From an uncultured Prevotella sp. (GTDB lineage: Bacteria; Bacteroidota; Bacteroidia; Bacteroidales; Bacteroidaceae), in NCBI GenBank assembly GCA_902491375.1, contig CABUHE010000002.1:62001-126000 (forward strand): a DNA stretch of 64,000 nt, in the 5' to 3' direction. Shown here one piece after another: positions 43,359 through 52,700 of the stretch. How positions within the stretch are numbered: position 1 is the stretch's first letter; each line of letters opens with the position of its first letter. The notes under the pieces were generated by a model. It worked only from the letters and a program-made list of their open reading frames with translations, searched no databases and had not been told where the DNA came from. Made by a program: the position numbers and the translations under genes.

Positions 43359-43372
43359 TGCATAAAAATACA
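43359..43372. promoter_or_regulatory. ARG box-like operator 2
   Basis: TGCATAAAAATACA matches the consensus at 12 of 14 positions; its centre is 30 bp from box 1. Confidence 0.5.
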
Positions 43373-43441
43373 AAGTTTGATGTTCGTTGAGTTTTCCTGT
43401 TTTAGAGATTTGAACGGTTAGAAACAGCAGTTTAAGAGCAT

Positions 43442-43515
43442 AAAAAAACAATCCGGCCCGCATCCTTCGCAGACTTGATGGCAGTCAGATATGGATGCGG
43501 GCCGGGTTGTTTATG
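43442..43515. terminator. Bidirectional terminator after the BI-1 gene
   Basis: A very strong stem (CCGGCCCGCATCC and its complement) flanked by AACAAT/GTTGTT arms; on minus it is followed by TTTTTTTA. Confidence 0.85.
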
Positions 43516-43583
43516 TAGCGCAACGGTGCCAGTCGCCGATTTATGCATAGGCGTTTGGGCTTGTTGCCGTTGCTTTATTTCAG

Positions 43584-44303
43584 TTATTCACGGTTTCCTC
43601 CGAATATTCTCAGCAGGTAAAGGAAGAGGTTGATGAAGTCGAGATAAAGCGAGAGTGAACCCATGAGAGCTATCTTCTGGGCATCCTCGTTTACGTCGTC
43701 AGCCTGAACCAGCATCATCTTTATCTTCTGAGTGTCGTAAGCTGTAAGTCCTACGAAGATAAGTACGCCAACGTAACTGATGATAAGGCTGAAGCCTCCG
43801 CTCTTAATAAGGAACGCGTTAACGACCGTAGCGATAATAAGTCCAATCAGAGCCATGAACAGAATCTTGCCGAATGATGACAAGTCAGTCTTTGTAAAAT
43901 AACCGATAAGCGACATTACGGCGAACGTTCCGGCGGTGATGAAGAATACTGAGGCTATCGACTGCATTGTAAATGCAAGGAAGATAATCGAGAGCGTGGC
44001 GCCGTTAAGCACTGAATAGAGGATGAAAAGTAATGTGGCCGTGGTAAGCGAAAGCCTGTCTATGCGTGCTGAAACATAAAATACCAATGCTATTTCGGCA
44101 ATAATCAGACCCCACATCAAGGCTCTGCTTGAGATTATCGCAGTAATTATGCCGGGGCTTGAGGCCACTCCGTATGCCGTAAAGCCGGTGATTACAAGCG
44201 CCAGCGTCATCCAAACGTAGACCTTGCGCATAAGGGCGGGGAAGGCTACTGATACAATGTTCTCTTTCTCACGTATCATCTGATACAATCTGTCTTCGTT
44301 CAT
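43584..44303 (-). CDS. Bax inhibitor-1/YccA family membrane protein
   Basis: A 239-aa seven-helix membrane protein. BI-1 hallmarks are the long run of hydrophobic helices and the YDTQKIK motif before the last helix (GLTAYDTQKIKMM), which in relatives forms the Ca2+/pH-sensing Asp site. Cytoplasmic N-terminus MNEDRLYQMIREKEN. Function in bacteria is unclear (ion leak or protease link, as with YccA-FtsH). It is divergent from the sigma factor operon. Confidence 0.9.
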   Translation of the reverse strand: MNEDRLYQMIREKENIVSVAFPALMRKVYVWMTLALVITGFTAYGVASSPGIITAIISSRALMWGLIIAEIALVFYVSARIDRLSLTTATLLFILYSVLNGATLSIIFLAFTMQSIASVFFITAGTFAVMSLIGYFTKTDLSSFGKILFMALIGLIIATVVNAFLIKSGGFSLIISYVGVLIFVGLTAYDTQKIKMMLVQADDVNEDAQKIALMGSLSLYLDFINLFLYLLRIFGGNRE

Positions 44304-44377
44304 AATTCTATTTTAATTTGTTTTGTTTTTATGTCTTGTCAGTGTCTTTTTATAAAAAAGATATAGCAATTATTGTG

Positions 44378-44385
44378 CAAACATA
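44378..44385 (-). promoter_or_regulatory. -7 element TATGTTTG before the BI-1 gene
   Basis: CAAACATA on +, 75 bp before the BI-1 start. Confidence 0.45.
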
Positions 44386-44536
44386 ATTAAAAAAAACGAC
44401 AAATGTCATTCTTTTAATGAAATTCATTTATTATTCACAATTATTCGGTAGATAAATAGTTTTTATTGTTGATTGAAAAAATTTTGTATTATGATGTCAC
44501 GTTTTCGTGTTACAGTCGTCTATTAATTGAAACGAC

Positions 44537-45046
44537 ATGACAACAGAAGAGTTCAACCACATAATAGTTCCGATGCGCGACGACCTTAAAAGGCAGGCGC
44601 GCAGCATGACAGGAGATGACAGCCGTGCCGAAGATATGGTACAGGAAGTTCTCCTGAAAATGTGGAGTATGCGCTCTCAGCTTGATGCTTACGAAAACAA
44701 AAAGGCTCTTGCGGTAACGATACTGAAGAATAAGGTAAAAGACGCATGGAAGCACGACAAGCTGGAGAACGGTACTGCGGCAGGAGTGGCGGAACAGATG
44801 TCGGAAGACCTAAAGGCGGAAAACACTGACGAGATAAGTCTGATAAGGACTATCGTCGAGCATCTGCCGCCTTTGCAGCAAAAGCTTTTTAAGATGAAAG
44901 AAATCGAGGGGTACGAAAGTGCCGAGATAATGAAGATAACCGGATGCTCGGCGGAGAGCCTGAGACAGAATCTGTCGAGGGCAAGGCGCAAGATACTTGC
45001 CGACTTCGCCAAACTGACGAGAATGAGAATAAAGAAAGAAGGATAA
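44537..45046 (+). CDS. ECF-type RNA polymerase sigma factor
   Basis: A 169-aa group 4 sigma factor. Region 2 (RAEDMVQEVLLKMWSM) and region 4 (LPPLQQKLFKMKEIEGYESAEIMKITGCSAESLRQNLSRARRK part) are clear, with a short linker and no extra domain. It would direct RNA polymerase to envelope-related promoters. The predicted anti-sigma-like membrane protein follows after 25 bp, then three secreted or outer membrane proteins, which suggests one envelope-response operon. Confidence 0.9.
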   Translation: MTTEEFNHIIVPMRDDLKRQARSMTGDDSRAEDMVQEVLLKMWSMRSQLDAYENKKALAVTILKNKVKDAWKHDKLENGTAAGVAEQMSEDLKAENTDEISLIRTIVEHLPPLQQKLFKMKEIEGYESAEIMKITGCSAESLRQNLSRARRKILADFAKLTRMRIKKEG

Positions 45047-45071
45047 ACGGAAAACTGAAAGGAAAGGTAAA

Positions 45072-45524
45072 ATGAAAAAAGAAGAATATATAAAAGACTT
45101 GCTTGACAAGTATGTCAGCGGCGACACCACGGCAGGCGAAGAAAACGCGCTGAGGGGCTATTTCGCCAATCCTGACAACAGGATACCTGACGAATGGCTG
45201 CCTTTCAAAGCTCTGTTTGCCTATGTTGACGAGGAGCAGGAGGCTGCCGGCACAGCTGTCAAGGCTGTTGAGATGAAGCCGCGCGGCAAGTCTGTGAAAC
45301 GCTTCAAGACACTTGCCATAACGGCCGCGGCGGCCGCCGCCTTAGCTGTGGTCGTGATTACACACGGCGTAAGCAGGCCTGAGAACTACGCGGTAATCGA
45401 CGGTAAAGTCTATACAGACAAGCAGACCGTAAACGAAGAGGCTCTTGAGGCCTTGCACATGGTGTCGTCTGATTACAGCGATTCATTCGATGCTCTTGAC
45501 ATGATGAGACCTGACGATAAATAA
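45072..45524 (+). CDS. Putative anti-sigma membrane protein
   Basis: A 150-aa protein with a soluble N-terminal helical part (~1-75), one membrane helix (TLAITAAAAAALAVVVITHG, ~79-98) and a ~50-aa periplasmic tail. The early motif KYVSGDTTAGEENALRGYF resembles anti-sigma N-termini, though no zinc HCC motif is present. Directly behind the ECF sigma gene, it is the natural candidate to hold that factor at the membrane. Confidence 0.65.
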   Translation: MKKEEYIKDLLDKYVSGDTTAGEENALRGYFANPDNRIPDEWLPFKALFAYVDEEQEAAGTAVKAVEMKPRGKSVKRFKTLAITAAAAAALAVVVITHGVSRPENYAVIDGKVYTDKQTVNEEALEALHMVSSDYSDSFDALDMMRPDDK

Positions 45525-45608
45525 ATAAGGAGAAGCAGGACTGGCTGATGCCACCGTGCAGAGTGTTGATCCTGTCCTTACATAAACACCTTTAACAGTT
45601 AAAAGATT

Positions 45609-46046
45609 ATGATACAGAACAGCTTTAAACGTTTTTTGCTGATGTTGGCTATGATGCTGGCCTTCGCCTTGTCGGGCATGGCACAGCAGGGGCTCCACAT
45701 AGACAACGTGTTCAAGAAATACGGACACGCCAAGGGATGCAAGATGGTTGAGATGCGTGACGCCAAGCTGAAAGGTTTTGAACTGAGGGTGTACAAGAGT
45801 ATTACTTTCAAGAAACTTCAGTCGAGCGTAGACCCGTATCTGAAAGCCGACAAGAAGAGCGCGAAGAAAATACGCGAAGTGGTTGAGAACGGCCGTGTAG
45901 TCAGCGGTTATTACATGATGCCGCCGCTCGGAGGAGGCATAAACCGATACATTCTGTTCAGCAATCCAAGCGGAGAGCGCGGAGCGGTAATTTATATCGA
46001 GGGCGCGCTGTCGCCCGACGACATCATGAAGTTATGTTATTATTAA
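45609..46046 (+). CDS. Secreted small protein (DUF6108/DUF4252-like)
   Basis: A 145-aa protein with signal peptide (cut after GMA, ~25). The mature part has a basic stretch (DKKSAKKIREV) and ends IYIEGALSPDDIMKLCYY, the style of DUF4252/DUF6108 secreted proteins found behind ECF sigma factors in Bacteroidetes. The exact family is uncertain. It belongs to the sigma operon, 84 bp after the anti-sigma-like gene. Confidence 0.6.
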   Translation: MIQNSFKRFLLMLAMMLAFALSGMAQQGLHIDNVFKKYGHAKGCKMVEMRDAKLKGFELRVYKSITFKKLQSSVDPYLKADKKSAKKIREVVENGRVVSGYYMMPPLGGGINRYILFSNPSGERGAVIYIEGALSPDDIMKLCYY

Positions 46047-46069
46047 CAGTATAAAAATATTTTTTGGAT

Positions 46070-47026
46070 ATGAAACAACTTTTCATTTTTATCTTATCTA
46101 TTCTGCCCCTTGCCGGTATGGCTGCCGAAGCGGGCGATACGACCATAGTAATTAATGGTAAAAATATCGTTATTCCTGACTCGATTATCATGTCGCAGCT
46201 GGATAAGGCGGACACGACTGCCAATGTAAACGACACTACTATTGTGGTGAACGGCAAGAACATTGAAATATCAGACTCTGCCGGACTGACAAAGGTCAGC
46301 GTTTACCGCAACGACGGCAAGGAGCTTAATAAAATGTATGAAACAACGTTTGCCGACGGTCAGGAGATACAGCGCATTTATATAACGTCTCCTTTTATTC
46401 CCCAAAAATTTGACCGTGACAAGACAAAGCTTGTTGCTCATTCTCCTGTGTTCTTTATGGGTTTCAGCCAGTTGGGCGGAAGTATTATGAGTTTCGGCGG
46501 CAACCCCGGTATGCACACACGCGACTCAAAGTCATGGGAATATGGATTCACACTTGCCGAATTGGCTATAAGGGTTAAGAATCCGTTTGTATTTATGTCG
46601 GCTTTCGAGATTGGACAGGTACACCACCATTTTCAGGATAACTACGTACTTTCTACTGTCGACGGCATATCTTCGATGCGGCAGGTTGAGGGAAAGAGTC
46701 TGAAGAAGAGTTACATAAGTTACACATACATCCGTCTTCCCTTTATGGTAGAATGGCAGCCGCGCACTACCGGACCTAATCTTTTCGTTGCGATAGGCCC
46801 ATCGCTTGAACTGCGTTGGAACGACCATTCACGCTATCGTGTCGGCAAAAACAAGACAACTGAGTCAAGCGATATAAACATGAATCCAATAGGTCTTGAC
46901 CTCAACTTGCGTGTCGGCTTCGGTGCCTTAGTAATATATACCCGCATGGGACTGACACCACTGCTTAAAACCAGTGTAGCGCCCAAGTGTTATCCTGTTT
47001 CTTTAGGACTGGGTATATGTCTTTGA
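46070..47026 (+). CDS. Outer membrane beta-barrel-like protein (318 aa)
   Basis: Signal peptide to ~20 (GMAAEA). Two repeats follow, DTTIVINGKNIVIPDS and DTTIVVNGKNIEISDS, then alternating hydrophobic strands up to SLGLGICL, like PorT/OmpA-type barrels. ATG at 46070 is preferred to the in-frame TTG at 46064. It is 23 bp after the previous gene. The next gene encodes a related protein, so the pair likely arose by duplication. Cargo or partner unknown. Confidence 0.65.
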   Translation: MKQLFIFILSILPLAGMAAEAGDTTIVINGKNIVIPDSIIMSQLDKADTTANVNDTTIVVNGKNIEISDSAGLTKVSVYRNDGKELNKMYETTFADGQEIQRIYITSPFIPQKFDRDKTKLVAHSPVFFMGFSQLGGSIMSFGGNPGMHTRDSKSWEYGFTLAELAIRVKNPFVFMSAFEIGQVHHHFQDNYVLSTVDGISSMRQVEGKSLKKSYISYTYIRLPFMVEWQPRTTGPNLFVAIGPSLELRWNDHSRYRVGKNKTTESSDINMNPIGLDLNLRVGFGALVIYTRMGLTPLLKTSVAPKCYPVSLGLGICL

Positions 47027-47054
47027 TAAAAAGTAAAACAAAAAAATACAAGCC

Positions 47055-47960
47055 ATGAAGATATTTTTTCTTTTTGCAGCTCTCGCGCTTTCGGCAACAG
47101 CTTATGCCGAGGAGGCCAACGATACAACATTCACGGTAAAAGACAAGAAGATAGTTGTAGACGTACAGGACGACAGAACTATCGTGAAAGTATATAACGA
47201 GAAAGGCTTCCGGCTTTCGCCTACACGCGAAATGGAGTTCATCGACGGTCAGGAGGTTGAGCAGGTTTACGTTGGTTCGCCGCTTATCCCGGCCGAGAAT
47301 CTTCAGAACTTCAAGTTCCATTCTTATCTGCCTACTGTATGGTACGGTTTCACTTGTATCGGCAATAAGATATGTTCAGAGTCCAGTGAAAGCGTACACG
47401 GACGCGAGCGCAGCAGAAGCTCGTTTGAGCTTGGTGTAACTCCGTGGTCGTTTGCCGTGCCTTTCAACGACGCAAATACGTTTGGCGTTATGGGCGGTGT
47501 GCAGCTTTTATGGTCGCATGTATGTTTTGACAAGAATTATGCGGTAGGCATGCAGGGCGGCAGGTTTGCCTACACTCCGCTTGAGCAAAAAGCTTCGGGC
47601 AACAATATGAACTTCGGAGTGCTGCGTATTCCTGTTCTCTTGTCAATGCAGCGCAACTTTACGGAAACCTGTGTCAATATCGGTCTTTCGTTCGAGATGC
47701 GCACCAACGCCGCTTACCGCTTCTCGCCTGCGGCAGGAACTGTAGCTCCTGATGTGCCCAAAGGGCTGAAACTTAACCGCTTCGGCTTGAATCTTGATTT
47801 CTCATTTGCGTTCGGCGGCGTGTATTTCGGTGCCACAATGGGACTTACGCCATTGTTCAAGACGGTTACGGGCGACAAGGCTTTCTATACAGCTGCTAAC
47901 ATAGGTGTTAACATAGGAGAAGTGATACGTCTGTGTAAAGGCGACAAAAAGAAGAAATAA
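47055..47960 (+). CDS. Outer membrane beta-barrel-like protein (301 aa)
   Basis: Signal peptide to ~19 (AYAEE), then NDTTFTVKDKKIVVDVQD, which mirrors the repeats of the preceding protein. IDGQEVEQVYVGSPLIP matches the neighbour's ADGQEIQRIYITSPFIP. The rest is strand-rich with GVYFGATMGLTPLF near the end, as in the neighbour's ALVIYTRMGLTPLL. The tail is basic (KGDKKKK). It is the last gene of the sigma operon. Confidence 0.65.
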   Translation: MKIFFLFAALALSATAYAEEANDTTFTVKDKKIVVDVQDDRTIVKVYNEKGFRLSPTREMEFIDGQEVEQVYVGSPLIPAENLQNFKFHSYLPTVWYGFTCIGNKICSESSESVHGRERSRSSFELGVTPWSFAVPFNDANTFGVMGGVQLLWSHVCFDKNYAVGMQGGRFAYTPLEQKASGNNMNFGVLRIPVLLSMQRNFTETCVNIGLSFEMRTNAAYRFSPAAGTVAPDVPKGLKLNRFGLNLDFSFAFGGVYFGATMGLTPLFKTVTGDKAFYTAANIGVNIGEVIRLCKGDKKKK

Positions 47961-48044
47961 TGTTGCCGGCAGTGGCAAGTCTGCAACACATCCGACTTGT
48001 GAACAAATAATGCTCTTATAACATATTGATATTCAATGTTTTAC

Positions 48045-48132
48045 AAAAGGTGGTCTTTTACAAGCTAAAAGACCACCTTTTATTGTGTAATATATGCCCT
48101 TTTATGTCGTAAAAGATGCTCTTTGACAGACA
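48045..48132. repeat. Array E of the 22-bp repeat family (4 units)
   Basis: Units start at 48045, 48067, 48089 and 48111. Units 1 and 2 (AAAAGGTGGTCTTTT and AAAAGACCACCTTTT) are perfect reverse complements, making a 16-bp stem. It lies in the 403-bp gap 47961-48363. Confidence 0.87.
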
Positions 48133-48175
48133 ATACTGTTTATTGTTATGATTTAAATCGAATAATAAGGCGTGA

Positions 48176-48208
48176 TTGACTATATTCCAAAAAAAATTAG
48201 TAAGTTTG
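48176..48208 (+). promoter_or_regulatory. Candidate promoter before the HARE-HTH gene
   Basis: TTGAC at 48176 and TAAGTTTG at 48201 with 20 bp between; leader of ~150 nt. Confidence 0.5.
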
Positions 48209-48363
48209 CAAAACTCAAACTAAGGATATTTACGCATGAAAAAATAGTAGCTAAGCTGTTTGTCCGGCAGGTTGAATGTAAGGCGCAGTTGCAGCCTGAA
48301 CTTTAAGCCTGATGTATTGAGTTTAGCACGAACGATTAATCGGAACGAAAATAGCGTGATGTC

Positions 48364-49110
48364 ATGAAACAGTATGAAGCAGTCATAGAAACCTTAGATA
48401 GATTAGGTGGTGTCGCCACATTAGGCGAATTGAATACTGAGGTTTTTAAAATAAAGGAATGTGAATGGAAAACAAAAACACCATTCGCAAGTATTCGCAG
48501 AATTGTTCAACAAACAAAAGGTATCTATAAAATCAAGCCCGGATTGTATGGTCTTGAGAAATACAGGAAGCAAATAGAGGAAAAAGGTTTTGTTGTAGAA
48601 ACGGAAAATAACACAGATTCTGATGCCGTGTCAAAATCTAATCATACTTATTATCAAGGCTTGCTTCTTGTGATAGGAAAGTGTAGAAATATGGATACTT
48701 ATGTTCCAAATCAAGATAAGAACAAGAAATTTTATGATGGTAGAACGTTGCATGAACTTTCCACGCTTGATGAACAACCTCATTATTCGTTCGATAGCAT
48801 GGTAAGACGAAGTGCTACTATTGACACGATTTGGTTTAATGAACGTCATATGCCGAATTCATTTTTTGAGATAGAACATTCAACAGATATACAGAATTCA
48901 TTACTGAAATTCAATGACTTGCAGGATTTTTACGTGAGAATGGTAATCGTTGCTGATGCAAAACGTAAAGAGGAGTTTGAAGCAAAAATGTCTTTCCACG
49001 CATTTGATGAGTTGAGAAAGAACAGAAGAGTCTCATTTTTGAATTATGAAGAGCTGGTAAAGCAGTATGAAATGGAATTGGAAAAGCAATCATTTAATTT
49101 TATAATCTGA
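48364..49110 (+). CDS. HARE-HTH and restriction-endonuclease-like protein
   Basis: A 248-aa protein. Residues ~1-70 look like the HARE winged helix (YEAVIETLDRLGGVATLGEL to GIYKIKPGLYGLEKY) found with restriction enzymes. The C-terminal half has the pattern FFEIEHSTDIQNSLLKFNDL followed by MVIVADAKRKEEF, compatible with a PD-(D/E)xK fold (E-x-E, then a buried strand and K). The sequence is visibly A+T-richer than its neighbours, pointing to transfer. It overlaps the next gene by 1 bp (TGATG). A DNA-targeting defence role is likely but not proven; no methylase is nearby. Confidence 0.55.
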   Translation: MKQYEAVIETLDRLGGVATLGELNTEVFKIKECEWKTKTPFASIRRIVQQTKGIYKIKPGLYGLEKYRKQIEEKGFVVETENNTDSDAVSKSNHTYYQGLLLVIGKCRNMDTYVPNQDKNKKFYDGRTLHELSTLDEQPHYSFDSMVRRSATIDTIWFNERHMPNSFFEIEHSTDIQNSLLKFNDLQDFYVRMVIVADAKRKEEFEAKMSFHAFDELRKNRRVSFLNYEELVKQYEMELEKQSFNFII

Positions 49111-49334
49111 TGAAAACATTTTTATTTTACACAAAAGAAGGTTATACCGAAAGTCCCAATAACGAGTGTGTGGAAAATTGTCAGTTGTTAGGAGAAGCAA
49201 CAGGTGAAACAGTGAAAGCTGCATTTGCTAATCTGTTAAAAGAAAATCCGTGGATAAAAGAAAATGGATTTCATACAGATTCAGGACTTATTATTGCACG
49301 TGAATTGGCTCATACGAAGTGTTTTTATATCTGA
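49110..49334 (+). CDS. Small partner of the endonuclease-like gene
   Basis: A 74-aa protein, no family recognised. Begins MKTFLFYTKEGYTESPNN, then GEATGETVKAAFANLLKENPWI and ends HTKCFYI; the beta-alpha look recalls HicB-type small proteins but the match is weak. Its ATG overlaps the stop of the endonuclease-like gene, so the two are coupled; it could regulate or inhibit it. Confidence 0.5.
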   Translation: MKTFLFYTKEGYTESPNNECVENCQLLGEATGETVKAAFANLLKENPWIKENGFHTDSGLIIARELAHTKCFYI

Positions 49335-49412
49335 TTTATTGCAAAAGACACCTGCAAAATTAATTCCGTTTATGGATGGATGTTTATTAATCTGAATTGT
49401 TGATTTACGTTT

Positions 49413-49619
49413 TCAACGTTTGCGTAAATTTTGCTTTAATATGTAATCGATGTCTTGTTTGAAATAATTATGGACAACTGAAGCGTGAGTAAATATTGCT
49501 CTTTTATGGAAGTTTGAACGAAGATTTTGCTTGTGAAGATATTGAAGTTGATAACGAGCTTCCGTTTTAAATCCTTTTATCAGTATAGTCCGCTTATTTT
49601 CGTATAAACACGCGGACAT
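49413..49619 (-). CDS. Doubtful small ORF (68 aa)
   Basis: A basic 68-aa frame (MSACLYENKRTILIKGFKTE) in the 423-bp gap 49335-49757. It has no promoter motif or known family. Either a small gene or chance; otherwise the gap holds only the purL promoter. Confidence 0.2.
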   Translation of the reverse strand: MSACLYENKRTILIKGFKTEARYQLQYLHKQNLRSNFHKRAIFTHASVVHNYFKQDIDYILKQNLRKR

Positions 49620-49696
49620 TAGGAGTAAAGCCGTTGAGTTTCAACGTAAAAACTCTTATTCTTTAAACTTTATTCGTTTTTTCCGCAGAATTTCTG

Positions 49697-49704
49697 TAAG
49701 TTTG
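49697..49704 (+). promoter_or_regulatory. -7 element TAAGTTTG before purL
   Basis: TAAGTTTG lies 53 bp before the purL start. Confidence 0.5.
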
Positions 49705-49757
49705 CACCTATTATTTTATATATCCGCGTAAACGATAATAACAAAATACTCTAAGTT

Positions 49758-52700
49758 ATGATTCTTTTTTTCAGAACTCCATCAAAAAGCGTGATAGCAA
49801 CCGAGGTTGACCATCAGCTCAATAATGATGAGATAAAGGAACTGTGCTGGCTTTATGGCGACGCCACACTGGTAGAGGACAACAGTCTGAGCGGCTATTT
49901 CGTAGGTCCGCGCCGCGAGATGATTACTCCGTGGAGCACAAACGCCGTTGAGATAACCCAGAACATGAACCTGAAGGGTATCTCACGTATCGAGGAATAT
50001 TTCCCGGTAAGCTCGAAAGACGCAGACTATGACCCCATGCTGCAACGCATGTATGAGGGAATAGACCAGAATGTGTTCACCGTAAACCACAAGCCGGAGC
50101 CTATCAAGCATGTTGACAACCTTGAGGAGTATAACGAGCAGGAAGGTCTTGCTCTGTCGCCTGAGGAAATAGAGTATCTTCACAAGATTGAGAAGGAACT
50201 CGGACGCCCTCTGACAGACTCTGAGATTTTCGGCTTCGCCCAGATTAACTCTGAACACTGCCGCCACAAGATATTCGGCGGTGTGTTCATCATCGACGGC
50301 AAGGAGATGGAGTCTTCGCTCTTCAACATGATTAAGAAGACGACAAAAGAGAATCCGCATAAGATATTGAGCGCATACAAGGACAATGTGGCTTTCGCCC
50401 AAGGTCCTGTGATTGAGCAGTTCGCTCCTGAAGACCAGTCGACATCTGACTACTTCCGTGTGAAAGATATAGAGAGCGTTATCTCTCTGAAGGCCGAGAC
50501 TCACAACTTCCCGACTACTGTCGAGCCTTTCAACGGAGCAGCGACAGGTACAGGTGGAGAGATCCGCGACCGTATGGGCGGTGGTACAGGCTCATGGCCT
50601 ATTGCCGGTACGGCAGTCTACATGACAGCTTATCCACGACTGAAGGATACTGATACTGCTCACAAACGCGACTGGGAGGACATCCTGCCTGTGCGTAAAT
50701 GGCTGTATCAGACACCTGAGCAGATATTGATAAAAGCGTCTAACGGTGCTTCTGATTTCGGTAACAAGTTCGGTCAGCCGCTTATTTGCGGTTCGGTACT
50801 TACATTCGAACACAAGGAAGGTGACGAGAAGTATGCCTACGACAAGGTTATTATGCTTGCCGGAGGTGTAGGCTACGGCACAAAGCGCGACTGTCTGAAG
50901 AAAGAGCCTAAGAAAGGTAATAAGATAGTAGTTGTCGGTGGTGATAACTATAGAATCGGTCTCGGCGGCGGCAGTGTGTCGTCAGTCGATACTGGAAGAT
51001 ACTCAAACGGAATCGAGCTGAATGCCGTTCAGCGTGCCAACCCGGAGATGCAGAAGCGTGCTTACAACCTTGTGCGCGCCCTGTGTGAGGAAGACGTAAA
51101 CCCGGTTGTCAGCATTCACGACCACGGTTCGGCAGGACACGTCAACTGTCTGTCTGAACTTGTCGAGGAGTGTGGCGGTCAGATTGATATGACAAAGCTG
51201 CCTATCGGCGACAAGACTTTGTCAAGCAAGGAGATAATCGCTAACGAGAGCCAGGAGCGTATGGGACTTCTCATCGACGAGAAGCACATCGAGCATGTAC
51301 GCAAGATTGCCGAGCGCGAGCGCGCTCCGCTGTATGTTGTCGGCGAGACAACCGGCGACGCACACTTCAGCTTTGTTCAGGGCGACGGTGTTAAGCCGTT
51401 CGACCTCGACGTTGCGCAGATGTTCGGCCATTCTCCTAAGACTTACATGAAGGACAACACTGTAGAACGTCCCTATGAAGACGTAAGCTATACTAAGTCA
51501 GATGTTGACTCTGTACTCGACGGATATGTAAGCCGTGTGCTCCAGCTTGAGGCCGTAGCCTGCAAGGATTGGCTCACCAACAAGGTTGACCGAAGCGTAA
51601 CCGGCAAGATAGCTCGCCAGCAGTGCCAGGGCAGAATACAGCTTCCGCTCTCTGATTGTGGCGTTGTCGCACTCGATTACCGTGGCAAGAAGGGTATCGC
51701 TACAGCTCTCGGACACGCTCCTCAGGCTGGTCTGGCATCGCCGGAGGCCGGCAGTGTGCTGTCAGTAGCTGAGTCATTGACCAATATTGTATGGGCTCCG
51801 CTCGAGGAAGGTCTTGACAGTGTAAGCCTTTCAGCTAACTGGATGTGGCCTTGCCGTTCACAGGAAGGTGAGGATGCACGCCTTTACAGCGCGGTCAAAG
51901 CTCTGTCAGACTTCTGCTGTGCGATAAAAGTCAACGTGCCGACAGGTAAGGATTCGCTCTCAATGAGCCAGCAATATCCTAACGGCGAGAAGATAATCAG
52001 CCCGGGAACAGTAATCGTAAGCAGCGGCGGTCAGGTATCTGACATACGCAAGGTTGTATCTCTCGTACTCGTAAATGATAAGAAGTCACTTCTTTACCAC
52101 ATAGATTTCTCTTATGATGAGCTTCGCCTTGGCGGCAGCGCATTTGCCCAGTCGCTCGGCAAAGTTGGCGATGATGTGCCCACAGTGAAGAATCCTGACT
52201 ACTTCCGCAACGCTTTCAACACCGTTCAGGAGCTGATAAGCAACGGCTGGATTATGGCAGGCCACGACATCAGTGCAGGCGGTATGGTTACCACTTTGCT
52301 TGAGATGTGCTTCGCAAACGTTGAAGGCGGACTCGACATCAGCCTCGACAAGTTCGACTGCGACGATATTGTCAAGATGCTGTTGGCTGAGAATCCGGGC
52401 GTTATTGTTCAGGTTTCAGAGGATCATAAGGACGACTTTGAAGACCTTATGGATGACAACGGCGTATGCTACGCTTGCATCGGACGTCCTGATACGGCAT
52501 CACGCAAGCTGAAAGTAACAAAAGGCAAGTTCACTCATGAGTTTGACATCGACGCAATGCGTGACGTATGGTACAAGACTTCTTATCTGCTCGACCGCGA
52601 CCAAAGCATGAACGGATGTGCTGAAGCACGCCGCGACAACTATAAGAAGCAGCCTGTCGTAATGAAGTTTAACGACAGCTTCACCGGCAAACTGGCACAA

